A DNA stretch of 61,245 nucleotides, from the NCBI RefSeq assembly GCF_005938385.1, contig NZ_VCRA01000038.1, forward strand, positions 1-61,245. The letters are read 5' to 3'. The stretch comes from Paenibacillus mesophilus (GTDB lineage: Bacteria; Bacillota; Bacilli; Paenibacillales; NBRC-103111). Shown here one piece after another: positions 42,789-51,635 of this stretch (the first letter of the stretch is position 1; the number at the start of each line of letters is the position of its first letter). The translations under genes were made by a program, and so were the position numbers. The notes beneath the pieces were generated by a model, which saw nothing but the letters and a program-made list of their open reading frames with translations, ran no database searches and was not told the DNA's origin.

Positions 42789-43262
42789 TCAGCTTTCGTC
42801 TCGAACCGGATTGGACCATTGATTGACCAGCCGGACCCTATCTTCGTCGGACAACGAATAGGAGGCTTGGAAGCAAGACGGGCATACGAACATATTCATC
42901 GAAAACGGCGGCTTCAAGAAGCCCGGTGCGGAGCCCGTTGCCGGAACAGGCGCAAATTGGCCGGCTTCCACCTTCATCGATCCCGCCAAAACCATCTCGT
43001 CCTGGCAGCGGATGCATTCCATGCCGTCCTCTTGCTGCTCCAGCCGCTTTCTTACGGACGCCTCGTAGCCGGTAAGCTCGGTCAAATCGTCATCGTCGTC
43101 GGTCAGCTCCAGATCGTCTCCGTCCAGGTGAACGTGCAGACTGCGGTAATCGTTCAGCTCGTTGAAGCAATGCGGACACGTCTCTTCGGGACCGATCTCT
43201 TCGTCCCATACAATCTCCGTTTGACACCACGGACAAACCGCAGCCGAATTGTCGTCGCTCAT
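42789..43262 (-). CDS. Zinc-ribbon protein of unknown function
   Basis: 157 residues with two Cys pair sets. The N-terminal set is CPWCQTEI...CPHCF and the C-terminal set is CIRCQDE...CPSCF, each able to bind one zinc. An acidic stretch (DGDDLELTDDDDDLTEL) lies between. There is no membrane segment, so it is likely cytoplasmic. It is the last gene of a minus-strand run starting upstream with a TPR protein, PspA, DUF350 and a 27-residue peptide, a grouping that suggests membrane stress or DNA/RNA adaptor work. Function unknown. Confidence 0.75.
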   Translation of the reverse strand: MSDDNSAAVCPWCQTEIVWDEEIGPEETCPHCFNELNDYRSLHVHLDGDDLELTDDDDDLTELTGYEASVRKRLEQQEDGMECIRCQDEMVLAGSMKVEAGQFAPVPATGSAPGFLKPPFSMNMFVCPSCFQASYSLSDEDRVRLVNQWSNPVRDES

Positions 43263-43275
43263 TCGAATTCCCCCA

Positions 43276-43359
43276 TCAGGCGTTATTAACGAAATAATAA
43301 ACGCCTACGGCAAGAAACGCAAGCGCCAGCACCAGCAAAGTCCCCCACAAATATTTCAT
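43276..43359 (-). CDS. 27-residue single-helix membrane peptide
   Basis: MKYLWGTLLVLALAFLAVG then VYYFVNNA: one hydrophobic helix with a Lys at the inner side. Its ATG lies two bases after the stop of the DUF350 gene (TGA-CC-ATG), so re-initiation is likely although no clear ribosome site is seen. The zinc-ribbon gene follows 13 bp downstream. Such small membrane peptides often help a larger membrane partner; here DUF350 or PspA. Confidence 0.55.
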   Translation of the reverse strand: MKYLWGTLLVLALAFLAVGVYYFVNNA

Positions 43360-43361
43360 GG

Positions 43362-43781
43362 TCAGGTCACGCTCGCACCGACGACATACGAGATCGAGAT
43401 CGACAAAATCATCGACAGCAGTCCGACCGCTTTGTTGTCTTTCTGAATCTCGGCATCGATTTTGAATACCGGCGTCAAGAATTCGAAGATAAAGTACGCC
43501 ACGAGCAGCAGCAGGAAGCCGAAGCTCGCCCATATAATCGAGTGCAGAATCGTATCGTTGTTCAGGATCGCGAACCGGAAAATGTTGCATATCCCGAAAA
43601 TTTTACCGCCCGTGGCCATAGCCACGGAGACGTTGCCCTTCTTGATTTCGGCCCAATCGTTGTAACGCGTCACGAATTCGAAAATGGCCAAAAACACGAT
43701 GAGCGCCAAAATGGCGATAGAGAAAAAAGCGAGCGTTTCCAAATACGGGTTCGACAACAATACATCCACCTCTTCGTTCAT
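43362..43781 (-). CDS. DUF350 membrane protein (YshE-like)
   Basis: 139 residues with four membrane helices; segments ETLAFFSIAILALIVFLAIF, then ATGGKIFGICNIFRFAIL and IIWASFGFLLLLVAYFIFEFL fit the DUF350/UPF0719 family (Bacillus YshE). Role unknown; it is often found with PspA and MutS2. The ATG at 43781 (MNEEVDVLL) has AAAGGCGG upstream. The stop is followed after 2 bp by the start of a 27-residue membrane peptide. Confidence 0.85.
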   Translation of the reverse strand: MNEEVDVLLSNPYLETLAFFSIAILALIVFLAIFEFVTRYNDWAEIKKGNVSVAMATGGKIFGICNIFRFAILNNDTILHSIIWASFGFLLLLVAYFIFEFLTPVFKIDAEIQKDNKAVGLLSMILSISISYVVGASVT

Positions 43782-43894
43782 CAGGTTCAGCCGCCTTTCC
43801 AAGCGAAAATGGCTGAAAGAGACTGGAAAGCACGGCGGAACCGGCTTCATTCAGCCGATCCCGCACATTGCACTCCGCAGTCTCTTTTTATTTA

Positions 43895-44575
43895 TTACAA
43901 TCCTTGCTTTTTAGCCGCCAGCTTGGCTTTCATAGCCGCGAGCTCGTCTTCGACACCGCCGCCTTTGTCCAGCTGGGACAATTCGTCGTCGAGCGTGCGG
44001 TTCGAATTGCGGATATCTTTGCTCGCTTCCGCTTCGGCTTCCATCTGAAGCACTTTCTCGTTCATCCGCTCGAAGCCTTTGGCCGCGTTGTCTTGACCGA
44101 AGCCACTCATCGTCTGGTTGATTTGCTTTTGCGCTTTAGCCGCTTCCGCACGGGCTACGAGAAGGTCTTTCTTGTTTTTCATTTTGCCGAATTCGTCTTT
44201 CATTTCGCTCAGCTGACCGCGAAGCTGATCGGCGTTCGTCTTGGCGATGTCGTATTGGCGCTTCATCTCGTCGAAACGAGCCTGATGCTCCTTCTTGTCC
44301 TGCAAAGCTTTGCGGGCCAGCTCTTCGTTGCCTTGCTCGAGCGCCTTCATCGCTTGCTCGCCGCGGCGGTTGACCATATCTTCCGCTTCGTCGGCTTGCT
44401 GCTTGAATTTTTTCTCGATCGCGATTTGCTTCGCTACCGCGGTTTCGGCTTCAAGGATGTCTTCTTCCATGTCGCGCAAAAATTGGCTGAGCATTTTTAC
44501 AGGATCTTCCGCTTTGTCCAGCAAGTCGTTGATCGAAGCCATCGTCAAGTCGCGCAGTCTTTTGAAAATTCCCAT
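43895..44575 (-). CDS. PspA/IM30-family membrane-stress protein
   Basis: 226 residues, nearly all helical coiled coil, with the family's N-terminal amphipathic helix MGIFKRLRDLTMASINDLLD, then PVKMLSQFLRDMEEDI. PspA/Vipp1 proteins form ESCRT-III-like polymers that protect the inner membrane. ATG after GAGGAGG. On the same strand the DUF350 gene follows 113 bp later. Confidence 0.95.
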   Translation of the reverse strand: MGIFKRLRDLTMASINDLLDKAEDPVKMLSQFLRDMEEDILEAETAVAKQIAIEKKFKQQADEAEDMVNRRGEQAMKALEQGNEELARKALQDKKEHQARFDEMKRQYDIAKTNADQLRGQLSEMKDEFGKMKNKKDLLVARAEAAKAQKQINQTMSGFGQDNAAKGFERMNEKVLQMEAEAEASKDIRNSNRTLDDELSQLDKGGGVEDELAAMKAKLAAKKQGL

Positions 44576-44744
44576 TTTTACAATTCCTCCTCATATTTGT
44601 ATGCCTGGTACAAAGTCAGAGTTAATCTTGTTCTGACTTTGTTGCCTATTCAAGCAACTTCCAATTGGAAATCAACGCGTTGTTTTGTTTACATCCATTT
44701 CATACGCAAGCCGAACGAAGAAGTTTCAAAACGCCGCGCGATTT

Positions 44745-45413
44745 TTAAAAAATTTGCCGCCATTTCGACAAAATGGCCCAACGCCTCTCCGCCCGGCGTT
44801 TGTAACGGGGCAGTCCGCGATAAATAAGCAGCGCGTCGCCGTATGCACGCTTCGCCATATCCTTGCTGCCAAGCCGGTCGTAGATTCGGCCCAGCCTATA
44901 GCTGCCTTCGCACGAGGAGGAATTGATCTGCCGAAATTGCTCCAAATACCGGATCGCCCGGTCCGGCGCCACGGGAGCAAGAGTCTCTCCGAGACGCAAA
45001 TACGGCTCCCCATACTTCACCCGCGCATTCATGTCCAAGCTTTGGAGGATGAGCCGTTCCCCTTCTTCCAGCTGACCCAGCTTCAACCGGCATAGCCCGA
45101 TCTCATAGACGACATCGGCCGAATCATAGACGGAGCTCACCTGCTCGAGCAGCTCCAGCGCTTCGGCGTACTTTTCCTTCTCGATATAGAGACGGGCCGC
45201 TTCCAGCTTGTTTCCCGCGTTATGCGGCGCAAGGGCAAGCTCGCGCTTCAGCCGCGACAAACGGCGGTTGCGCCGGTAAGGCTTCAGCAGGCTGGGCGAC
45301 AATCCGATGAACCGGCGGTCGAGCATATATAGCAGAACAAGCACGATAATGAGTGCGAGAAACGGGTTCCCGACCAGCCACCATATAAGCGCGAACAAAA
45401 AAAACTTGCTCAT
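44745..45413 (-). CDS. Membrane-anchored TPR protein
   Basis: 222 residues. An N-terminal hydrophobic region (about 1-38) is followed by a basic turn and about three tetratricopeptide repeats (LEAARLYIEKEKYAEALELL, then VYEIGLCRLKLGQLEEGERLI, and YRLGRIYDRLGSKDMAKRAY). TPRs mediate protein contacts, here at the inner face. The ATG at 45413 follows GGAGGTGG. It is the gene before pspA and may be a partner of it. Confidence 0.8.
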   Translation of the reverse strand: MSKFFLFALIWWLVGNPFLALIIVLVLLYMLDRRFIGLSPSLLKPYRRNRRLSRLKRELALAPHNAGNKLEAARLYIEKEKYAEALELLEQVSSVYDSADVVYEIGLCRLKLGQLEEGERLILQSLDMNARVKYGEPYLRLGETLAPVAPDRAIRYLEQFRQINSSSCEGSYRLGRIYDRLGSKDMAKRAYGDALLIYRGLPRYKRRAERRWAILSKWRQIF

Positions 45414-45500
45414 CTCGCCACCTCCGATTTCCATTTTACCATATGCAAGCAATCGTACATACAGACTTTGGCCGGAGATGGCGTAATCTTGAATTTATGG

Positions 45501-45531
45501 AAAAACCGTCGGGGGAAACACCCCGACGGTT
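45501..45531 (-). terminator. Terminator of GH78-like gene
   Basis: ACCGTCGGGG (45505-45514) pairs with CCCCGACGGT (45521-45530). On the minus strand a T run follows. Confidence 0.9.
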
Positions 45532-45549
45532 GGATGGCCTTCCTCTCGA

Positions 45550-47859
45550 TCAAACCGCGAAAACGCTAATGTCGGCACAATCGTCCAGACCGTCGTGCGC
45601 GACCCAGCGCAATCCTTGCGGCACGGTTGCCTGGTAGGTCAGCACGCCATCGTCGTCCTTGCTCCACTCGACCTTGACGTTTCCGTAAGGCGTCGGCACT
45701 TCGCCCCGTGCGGAGCGGACATCTCCCGGACGGAAGCGGAAATGGACTACGCCTTCCCCAAGCGCGCTTACGTCGATTCCTAGTACGTACCGGGTCAACA
45801 AGTAAGTCGGCGCCGCCCCCCAGCCGTGGCAAAAGCTGACGGGGACGTCGTCCCGCAAATAAGTCGGCGTATTGCCTTGAAATGGCCCGGGGACGGTGCA
45901 GTGCGGCGATTCGGGATCGAACGTCTCCCACCAGGTCGTCGCTCCGCGGGCGAGCATTTCGCCCCAGTAGGAACGGATTTTGCCGATCGCCCGGTGATCG
46001 AACCCATGAGAGAACAACGTTTCCAGCACGATATGATAGAAGAAAGCGCCCTTCAGCTCTGGTGTCCGTCCTTGCTCGTATTGGTCGCGAACGTAACGCT
46101 CCGCTTCCTCGCCTTCCGTCACGCCTGTCCAGATCGCGGCGAAATTCGTCTGCGCGGTCGACTGCGGCGACAGCCCTTCGTCCGTCAAGCAATCGGCGAA
46201 CTCCGGGCGCCCCGCATGCCGCAAATGCTGGCGGATGGCCTTTCTCAACCGGGAGGCACGTTCGTGCCATTCGGTCTTCAGCTCACGCTCCCCGGCGGCT
46301 TCGGCGAGCTCGCCCGCGAGTACTAACGCCTTGGCGTAGAAGCAGTTCAGCGCCGTTACACGGTCGCGCCGGTCGATATAATCGGCCCAATCGATAAAGC
46401 ACCACCACGGGCGGCGGTTCGCCTTGGCGAATAAACCGTCCGCGTCCTCCTGCGCCCGGAACCATTCGAGCAAGCGGACGATCGCGGGCCATAGCTCTTG
46501 CAGAAACGACTTATCCCGAGTATAAGTCCAATGCTCGTACACGCCGAACAGCCAGTGCGCGCAAAAATCGGGAAGAATTTTGCCGTTGCGTTCCGGTCCG
46601 GTTCCGGGAATGGCGCCTTCGGCCAATTGAATCCGGGCTCCCTGCAGCAAGCATTTGCGCAGCAGGCGGGAATCGCCGAACGTCTGGTATATGACCTTGC
46701 CCATGACGATCGCGTCAGCGACCCACAGCGCCTTTTCACGGAGCGGACAATCTTCCAGATGGTCCTGGCTGTTCACTGTCGTCGTATATACACCGACCTG
46801 CCATATCCGGTTCAGCAGCGGATCGCTGCATTCGAACGAGCCTGCATGACCAAACGCGTAATGGACAAAACGAACGCGGAATAAGCCGACCGTGACGACG
46901 GCCGGCGCCGCCTGAGCGACAAGCTTGACGTAACGGAACGCCCTGCGCCCGAACGGCTCGAGCCGGTTGCGTCCACGCTTCAGGATAAACGTATCGTAGT
47001 GGGCCAAATCGAGCGATTCGCCGTAATGCAGTTGAAGGACGCCTCCATCCGGGGCGTGGACTTCCATTTCGACGTAGCCGACCTTCTCTTGACCGAAATC
47101 GAACACGACGGCCGGCATCGCACCCGGCGCAGCCGCATCGATACGCATCTCGGATGGTCCGGCTGCTTCAAGCAGCAGCGTCTCCGCCCCGTCAACCGTC
47201 CCGTAATTGGCCTCCGTCCGAACGATCGTAGAAGGGGATACGAGCTCCTCGCTCAGAAACGGAATATCTCTGGGCAGCAGCCGCGGCCACGGACTGCCCT
47301 CCTCCTCCGCCCGGGCGACGACTACCGCTCCCGGCCAGCCGGAGTCGTCATAATCCGGGCTTTCCCACCCGTCCTCGCCGTCGGCCAAATAAATTTCGCG
47401 ATAGCCTCCCCACATATGCTGACGGGAAACTTTGGCGACCCAACGCGGGGATCTCCTGCACTTCCAGCTGTCGTCCGTGCAAATGCGCTTCTTCTCCAGG
47501 CCGAAATCCATGTCCAATTGGGCGATCGTTCCTCCCGGTCCTTGCGCTTGTTCGATGACGATTTCCTTGGTGCCGAAGTTGTAGGCCAATATGGCGATGA
47601 CGTTGCTTCCGGTGCGAAGCGAGCGGCGGATTTCGATCGAATCGAAATATTTCCATGCGTTGTCCGAGGGGGAAGGGCCCCGGCCTAGCCTTGTCCCGTT
47701 GACGTAGACGACATATTCCTGATTCGCGGAAATATGCAGCATCGCCGTCTCCGGCAACCTATCCAATTCGAACAACTTCCGGGCTTCCACATATACGTTG
47801 GGCGTAAACTCCGGCAAATCGTTCCATATCCATCGCGCTTGCCAATCGATCGGCTGCAT
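45550..47859 (-). CDS. GH78-like alpha-L-rhamnosidase
   Basis: 769 residues, no signal. Order: N-terminal beta-sandwich (QARWIWNDLPEFTPNVYVEARKLF in two parts), a second sandwich (VGYVEMEVHAPDGGVLQLHY), then an alpha/alpha barrel containing HLEDCPLREKALWVADA (the usual general-acid Asp/Glu region of GH78), then WWCFIDWADYI and GATTWWETFDPESPHC with the second acid, and a C-terminal sandwich. Cleaves terminal alpha-L-rhamnose from glycans; other GH78 activity is possible. ATG at 47859 (MQPIDWQ) after GGAGGG; an earlier GTG is weaker. It sits between mutS2 and the pspA group on the same strand. Confidence 0.85.
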   Translation of the reverse strand: MQPIDWQARWIWNDLPEFTPNVYVEARKLFELDRLPETAMLHISANQEYVVYVNGTRLGRGPSPSDNAWKYFDSIEIRRSLRTGSNVIAILAYNFGTKEIVIEQAQGPGGTIAQLDMDFGLEKKRICTDDSWKCRRSPRWVAKVSRQHMWGGYREIYLADGEDGWESPDYDDSGWPGAVVVARAEEEGSPWPRLLPRDIPFLSEELVSPSTIVRTEANYGTVDGAETLLLEAAGPSEMRIDAAAPGAMPAVVFDFGQEKVGYVEMEVHAPDGGVLQLHYGESLDLAHYDTFILKRGRNRLEPFGRRAFRYVKLVAQAAPAVVTVGLFRVRFVHYAFGHAGSFECSDPLLNRIWQVGVYTTTVNSQDHLEDCPLREKALWVADAIVMGKVIYQTFGDSRLLRKCLLQGARIQLAEGAIPGTGPERNGKILPDFCAHWLFGVYEHWTYTRDKSFLQELWPAIVRLLEWFRAQEDADGLFAKANRRPWWCFIDWADYIDRRDRVTALNCFYAKALVLAGELAEAAGERELKTEWHERASRLRKAIRQHLRHAGRPEFADCLTDEGLSPQSTAQTNFAAIWTGVTEGEEAERYVRDQYEQGRTPELKGAFFYHIVLETLFSHGFDHRAIGKIRSYWGEMLARGATTWWETFDPESPHCTVPGPFQGNTPTYLRDDVPVSFCHGWGAAPTYLLTRYVLGIDVSALGEGVVHFRFRPGDVRSARGEVPTPYGNVKVEWSKDDDGVLTYQATVPQGLRWVAHDGLDDCADISVFAV

Positions 47860-47976
47860 TCGCTTGTCCCTCCAGTTCGGTTCGCTCACTAGCTATTTCG
47901 TCCTCAGTTTAGCGGAAGGAACGATCCGAAACAGGTGGGGATATTGCCATTATCAAGGGCGATTTTGCCACCGCAC

Positions 47977-48024
47977 AAAAAAGAGGTCCCGGAGCAGCCC
48001 GCAGCGGTGCTGTCCAAAACCTCT
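47977..48024 (-). terminator. Terminator of mutS2
   Basis: AGAGGT (47982-47987) with ACCTCT (48019-48024) enclose a further stem. On the minus strand a T run follows, directly after the mutS2 stop. Confidence 0.7.
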
Positions 48025-48032
48025 CTCCATTC

Positions 48033-50396
48033 TTACTTCAATTCCACGACGGTCACGCCCGCGCCGCCTTCTCCATAGTTGCCGAGCCGATAACTCTTCA
48101 CGTGCTTATGCCGCCGGAAATAGTCCTGAAGCCCCGCGCGAAGTATGCCTGTACCTTTGCCATGAATGACATACACCTGACCGAAGCCGTTCAGGAAGCT
48201 TTCGTCGAGGAACCGGTCCGTCTCGATTATCGCTTCTTCCAGATTGCTCCCCCGCAAATCGAGCTCGGTGCGTATGTTCTCGTCCCGGCTGCGCTTCACG
48301 ATAGTGGCTACCTGCTGAACCGGCTTGGCCGCCGGCGCCGACTTGATCAGCTCCAGATCCGCTTTGTTCACCTTCATCTTCAAAATGCCCAATTGCACCG
48401 TAGCCTCGCTGCCGGCAAAGTCGACCACTTGGCCTTTCTGTCCGAGCGAGACGACGCGCACTTCGTCCCCGACCTCGATCGTCTCCGCCTTTTTCTTGGC
48501 CGATTTCGGCAGATCGCGCTTGTCGCGCAGCTCCGGAACCGCTTGATCGAGCCGCCGCTTGGCGTCGATCAGCTTATGCTCCTTGACCGCACCGCGTTCC
48601 TCCAGCGCGAGACGCCGCAGCTCGCGGATCACTTCGTCCGCTTCTCGTCGCGCATTCGCCACCGCGGTCTTCGCCTCCTGCTCCGCCTTCGCGAGCAGCT
48701 TGTCGCGCTGCTCCCGGAACTTCTCGCGATCGTCCTCGAGCTGGCTTCGCAGCCGCTCCACTTCGCCGCGCAGCTGCTCGGCATTGCGGCGTTCCGCCTC
48801 CGCCGTCGCCCGGTTCGCCTCGAGCGATGCGATCATCGTCTCGACGCGCTTGTCGTCCTCGTCTACATGGCCGCGAGCCATCTCCAGAATAGAACGCGGC
48901 AGCCCGAGCCGTTCGGCGATCGCGAAAGCGTTGCTTCGCCCGGGGACCCCCACAAGCAGCCGATACGTCGGACTGAGTGTCTGCACGTTGAACTCCATGC
49001 TCGCATTGATGACGCCTTTGCGTTCGAATGCATAAGCTTTTAGCTCACTGTAGTGGGTCGTTGCCACAACGCGGCAGCCGATCGTATGAATGTATTCGAG
49101 CAGTGCGATCGCAAGAGCCGAGCCTTCCGACGGATCGGTGCCCGCTCCCAGCTCGTCGAGCAGCACCAAGCTTTTCGGAGTCATTCCTTTCAGAATGGAA
49201 ATAATATTGGTCATATGGCTCGAAAACGTACTGAGATTTTGCTCGATGCTCTGCTCGTCGCCGATATCGGCGTAGATCGCGTCGAATACGCACAGCTGGC
49301 TGCCGTCTTCCGCAGGTATGAACATGCCGGACATGGCCATCAGGCTGAGCAGGCCGATCGTTTTGAGCGAGACAGTCTTGCCGCCTGTATTCGGCCCTGT
49401 AACGATAATCGTAGTGAATTGATTGCCCAGCTCGACGTCCAGAGGCACAACAGCGCCGGGATTCAAAAGCGGATGACGGCCTTTCTTAAGCTTCAGAAAT
49501 CCGCGGTCGTTCATGATCGGCAGCGTCGCCTTCTGCTCGCGGGCCAGTCCCGCTCTGGCAAAAATAAAGTCCAGCTCGCCGAGAGCTTCGAGCGAGATAC
49601 TCAATTCGTCCGCCGCCTCGGCCGCGTATCCGGACAGCATGATCAAAATTTTCTCGATCTCGCGCTCTTCGGCCAGCTTCAGCTCGCGCAGCTTGTTATT
49701 AAGCGTCACGACCGCTTCCGGCTCGATGAACAGCGTCGCTCCGGACGCGGATTGATCGTGGATCATCCCGCCGAAATGACTTCGGTATTCCTGTTTGACC
49801 GGAATGACGTAACGGTCGCCGCGAATCGTAATAAGCGAGTCCTGCAGCATTTTCTGGATCGAGGGGGTCCGGATCATTTGCTCCAGCTTCTCGCGCGCCC
49901 GCGATTCGCTCGTCCGCAGCTCATGCCGGACCCGGCTCAGCTCAGGGCTTGCGCTGTCGAGAATGTCCGCCTGATCATCGATGCAAGATTTGATTTTGTC
50001 CTCGACCGCTTTGTTCTCGCTGACAGGCTCGGCTGCCTCCGTCAGCGACGGGATCGGCTCGCTTTCATGAACGGTATGAAGAAACCTCTTCAGCTTGCGG
50101 CCACCGCCGATCGTATTGGCGATATCGAGCAGCTCCGGAGCGCCGAGCGTGCTGCCGATGCGCGACCGCTGAAGCGCCGATCTCACGTCGCGGATGCCTC
50201 CGAAAGGGGCTCCCCCTTTCAGCCGGTCGACCTTCACCGCCTCGTCGGTCGCCTTCAAGAGCAGCTTGACTTCCTCGAGGTCCGGACTCGGCTCGAGCGA
50301 TTCGGCCCGCGCTTTGCCGAGCGACGTGGCCGCATGCTCCGCGAGCCGGAGACGAACTTTATTATATTCAAGCGTAAGCAGTACTTTCGGGTTCAA
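48033..50396 (-). CDS. mutS2: MutS2 (DNA and ribosome-collision ATPase/nuclease)
   Basis: 787 residues, full length. Core domain, then ATPase with Walker A GPNTGGKT (about 333-340), the LLDELGAGTDPSEGSALAIA Walker B/signature, then a long coiled coil and a C-terminal Smr nuclease domain with LDLRGSNLEEA and VIHGKGTGILR. MutS2 limits recombination and, in Bacillus, splits collided ribosomes. ATG start. In Bacillus subtilis its neighbours are cvpA (yshB), polX and yshE. Here cvpA is 7.4 kb away beyond the opp operon, and polX is not in the window. Confidence 0.97.
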   Translation of the reverse strand: MNPKVLLTLEYNKVRLRLAEHAATSLGKARAESLEPSPDLEEVKLLLKATDEAVKVDRLKGGAPFGGIRDVRSALQRSRIGSTLGAPELLDIANTIGGGRKLKRFLHTVHESEPIPSLTEAAEPVSENKAVEDKIKSCIDDQADILDSASPELSRVRHELRTSESRAREKLEQMIRTPSIQKMLQDSLITIRGDRYVIPVKQEYRSHFGGMIHDQSASGATLFIEPEAVVTLNNKLRELKLAEEREIEKILIMLSGYAAEAADELSISLEALGELDFIFARAGLAREQKATLPIMNDRGFLKLKKGRHPLLNPGAVVPLDVELGNQFTTIIVTGPNTGGKTVSLKTIGLLSLMAMSGMFIPAEDGSQLCVFDAIYADIGDEQSIEQNLSTFSSHMTNIISILKGMTPKSLVLLDELGAGTDPSEGSALAIALLEYIHTIGCRVVATTHYSELKAYAFERKGVINASMEFNVQTLSPTYRLLVGVPGRSNAFAIAERLGLPRSILEMARGHVDEDDKRVETMIASLEANRATAEAERRNAEQLRGEVERLRSQLEDDREKFREQRDKLLAKAEQEAKTAVANARREADEVIRELRRLALEERGAVKEHKLIDAKRRLDQAVPELRDKRDLPKSAKKKAETIEVGDEVRVVSLGQKGQVVDFAGSEATVQLGILKMKVNKADLELIKSAPAAKPVQQVATIVKRSRDENIRTELDLRGSNLEEAIIETDRFLDESFLNGFGQVYVIHGKGTGILRAGLQDYFRRHKHVKSYRLGNYGEGGAGVTVVELK

Positions 50397-50652
50397 AACA
50401 GCGTCAAACTCCTTCCTATCCGCAAAACCAGTATGTCTATTTATTATATCCGAAGGCTTGCCAATTAGCTATTGAACGATCGGTTTTAACGATTTTGCCC
50501 GGAGGAGGCGTTCGGCAATATTTGGCGAACATATTGCGGACCGGTTGGGCCAAAATAAGGATTGCACCGATATAGCCGCCATAACACAGGATTGCAAGTT
50601 ACGAATCGCGAACCTCGAGGGCTCGCGACCATTCCAAGAGGAGGTAGCGTAC

Positions 50653-51015
50653 ATGCGATTTCTTGGCCATGTAGTCCGATTTATCGTTGCAGCCATCGTG
50701 CTGATGTTCGTCGGCTGGATCGTTCCCAACTTTGCCGTCGGAGGCTTCTGGAGCGCTTTGTTCCTTGCCTTGGTCATAGCGGTGTTGGGATGGATTGTGG
50801 AAGGCATTTTCGGCAAACGGGTTACTCCGTTCGGACGAGGCATCGTCGGCTTCCTGGCGAGCGCGGCCGTCATCTGGTTGGCCCAGTTTATTGTCGGAGG
50901 CGTGTCCGTGACGGTGGTCGGTGCGATTTTGGCGGCGCTTGTTATCGGGATTATCGATCTGTTCATTCCGATCAGCACTCCGTTCGAAGCGGGGCGCAGA
51001 GAAGAAGCCCGGTAA
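50653..51015 (+). CDS. YvlD-like small membrane protein
   Basis: 120 residues with four hydrophobic helices (FLGHVVRFIVAAIVLMFVGW, NFAVGGFWSALFLALVIAVL, IVGFLASAAVIWLAQFIVGG, VVGAILAALVIGIIDLFIPI), matching the phage-holin-4/YvlD-type family. Function unknown; in some Bacilli linked to envelope-stress loci. The ATG at 50653 follows AGAGGAGG. Divergent from mutS2. Confidence 0.75.
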   Translation: MRFLGHVVRFIVAAIVLMFVGWIVPNFAVGGFWSALFLALVIAVLGWIVEGIFGKRVTPFGRGIVGFLASAAVIWLAQFIVGGVSVTVVGAILAALVIGIIDLFIPISTPFEAGRREEAR

Positions 51016-51032
51016 TTGGCGTTCCCGGAAAC

Positions 51033-51062
51033 GGTCTGCTCTTAGGGGCAGGCCTTTTTTGG
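51033..51062 (+). terminator. Terminator of the YvlD-like gene
   Basis: GGTCTGC (51033-51039) with GCAGGCC (51048-51054), then six T. Confidence 0.85.
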
Positions 51063-51078
51063 CGTTCTTTACCTAAAT

Positions 51079-51144
51079 TTCACAACAAGTTCACCAAGCA
51101 TTCACCATACTGTCACCACTTTCCATATCCCATTCCGCTATAAT
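51079..51144 (+). promoter_or_regulatory. PhoP-box-like array and -10 before CuA lipoprotein gene
   Basis: Four direct repeats at exact 11-bp spacing: TTCACA (51079), TTCACC (51090), TTCACC (51101), GTCACC (51112). They lie upstream of a perfect TATAAT (51139-51144) that lacks a good -35. Direct TTNACA-like hexamers 11 bp apart upstream of a poor -35 are the mark of Bacillus PhoP-P sites. Suggests induction by phosphate limitation or a related OmpR-type regulator. Confidence 0.6.
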
Positions 51145-51195
51145 GAAAGTAATTGGAGCCAATCATCCGATACCATTCATTGGAGGGGTTAAGTT

Positions 51196-51564
51196 ATGAA
51201 GAAGACACTTATTTATTTGCTCGCTTTGACCGTCGTGCTTGTGCTGGCAGCCTGCGCCAAGAAAGAAGAGACGAAAAACGCCGCCGCTCCCGCAGCAGGA
51301 AATGCTTCCGGCGAACTGAAAATTACGGCGACCAACTGGAAATTCGACCAAGCGGAATATAAAGTGAAAAAAGGCGAGACGCTGAACGTCAAGCTGGAAA
51401 GCAAGGAAGGCGCTCACGGCATCAAGATCGACAAAATCGGCGAAGTCGGCGCAAACAAATCGGGCAGCTTTACGTTCGACAAACCCGGCACCTACGATAT
51501 TACCTGCAACGTTCCTTGCGGAAGCGGACACGCTACGATGAAAGCGAAGCTGATTGTTGAATAA
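51196..51564 (+). CDS. Cupredoxin lipoprotein with CuA-type copper site
   Basis: 122 residues. A lipobox ends in Cys20 (VLVLAAC), followed by a Lys/Ala-rich linker and a cupredoxin fold. Ligand motif: His74 (GAHGIK), then Cys104, Cys108, His112 and Met115 (CNVPCGSGHATM), the same C-x3-C-x3-H-x2-M spacing as the binuclear CuA site of cytochrome oxidase subunit II. No membrane helices of subunit II are present, so it is a free outside electron carrier or copper protein. Short gene with its own promoter and terminator. It may serve a terminal oxidase or an N2O/NO reductase encoded elsewhere. Confidence 0.85.
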   Translation: MKKTLIYLLALTVVLVLAACAKKEETKNAAAPAAGNASGELKITATNWKFDQAEYKVKKGETLNVKLESKEGAHGIKIDKIGEVGANKSGSFTFDKPGTYDITCNVPCGSGHATMKAKLIVE

Positions 51565-51577
51565 GGCTATAAAAAAG

Positions 51578-51617
51578 AGAAACGGTTCGAAGCTGAATAG
51601 CTCCGAACCGTTTTTTT
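51578..51617. terminator. Bidirectional terminator
   Basis: AAACGGTTCG (51580-51589) with CGAACCGTTT (about 51604-51613), flanked by A and T runs. It serves the CuA gene and the end of the opp operon. Confidence 0.9.
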
Positions 51618-51635
51618 GTGCATCGTTTTATCCGC

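Noticed and set aside
49053..50468. 471-codon plus-strand frame opposite mutS2
   Set aside because: Antisense shadow of a clear core gene; no start signals.
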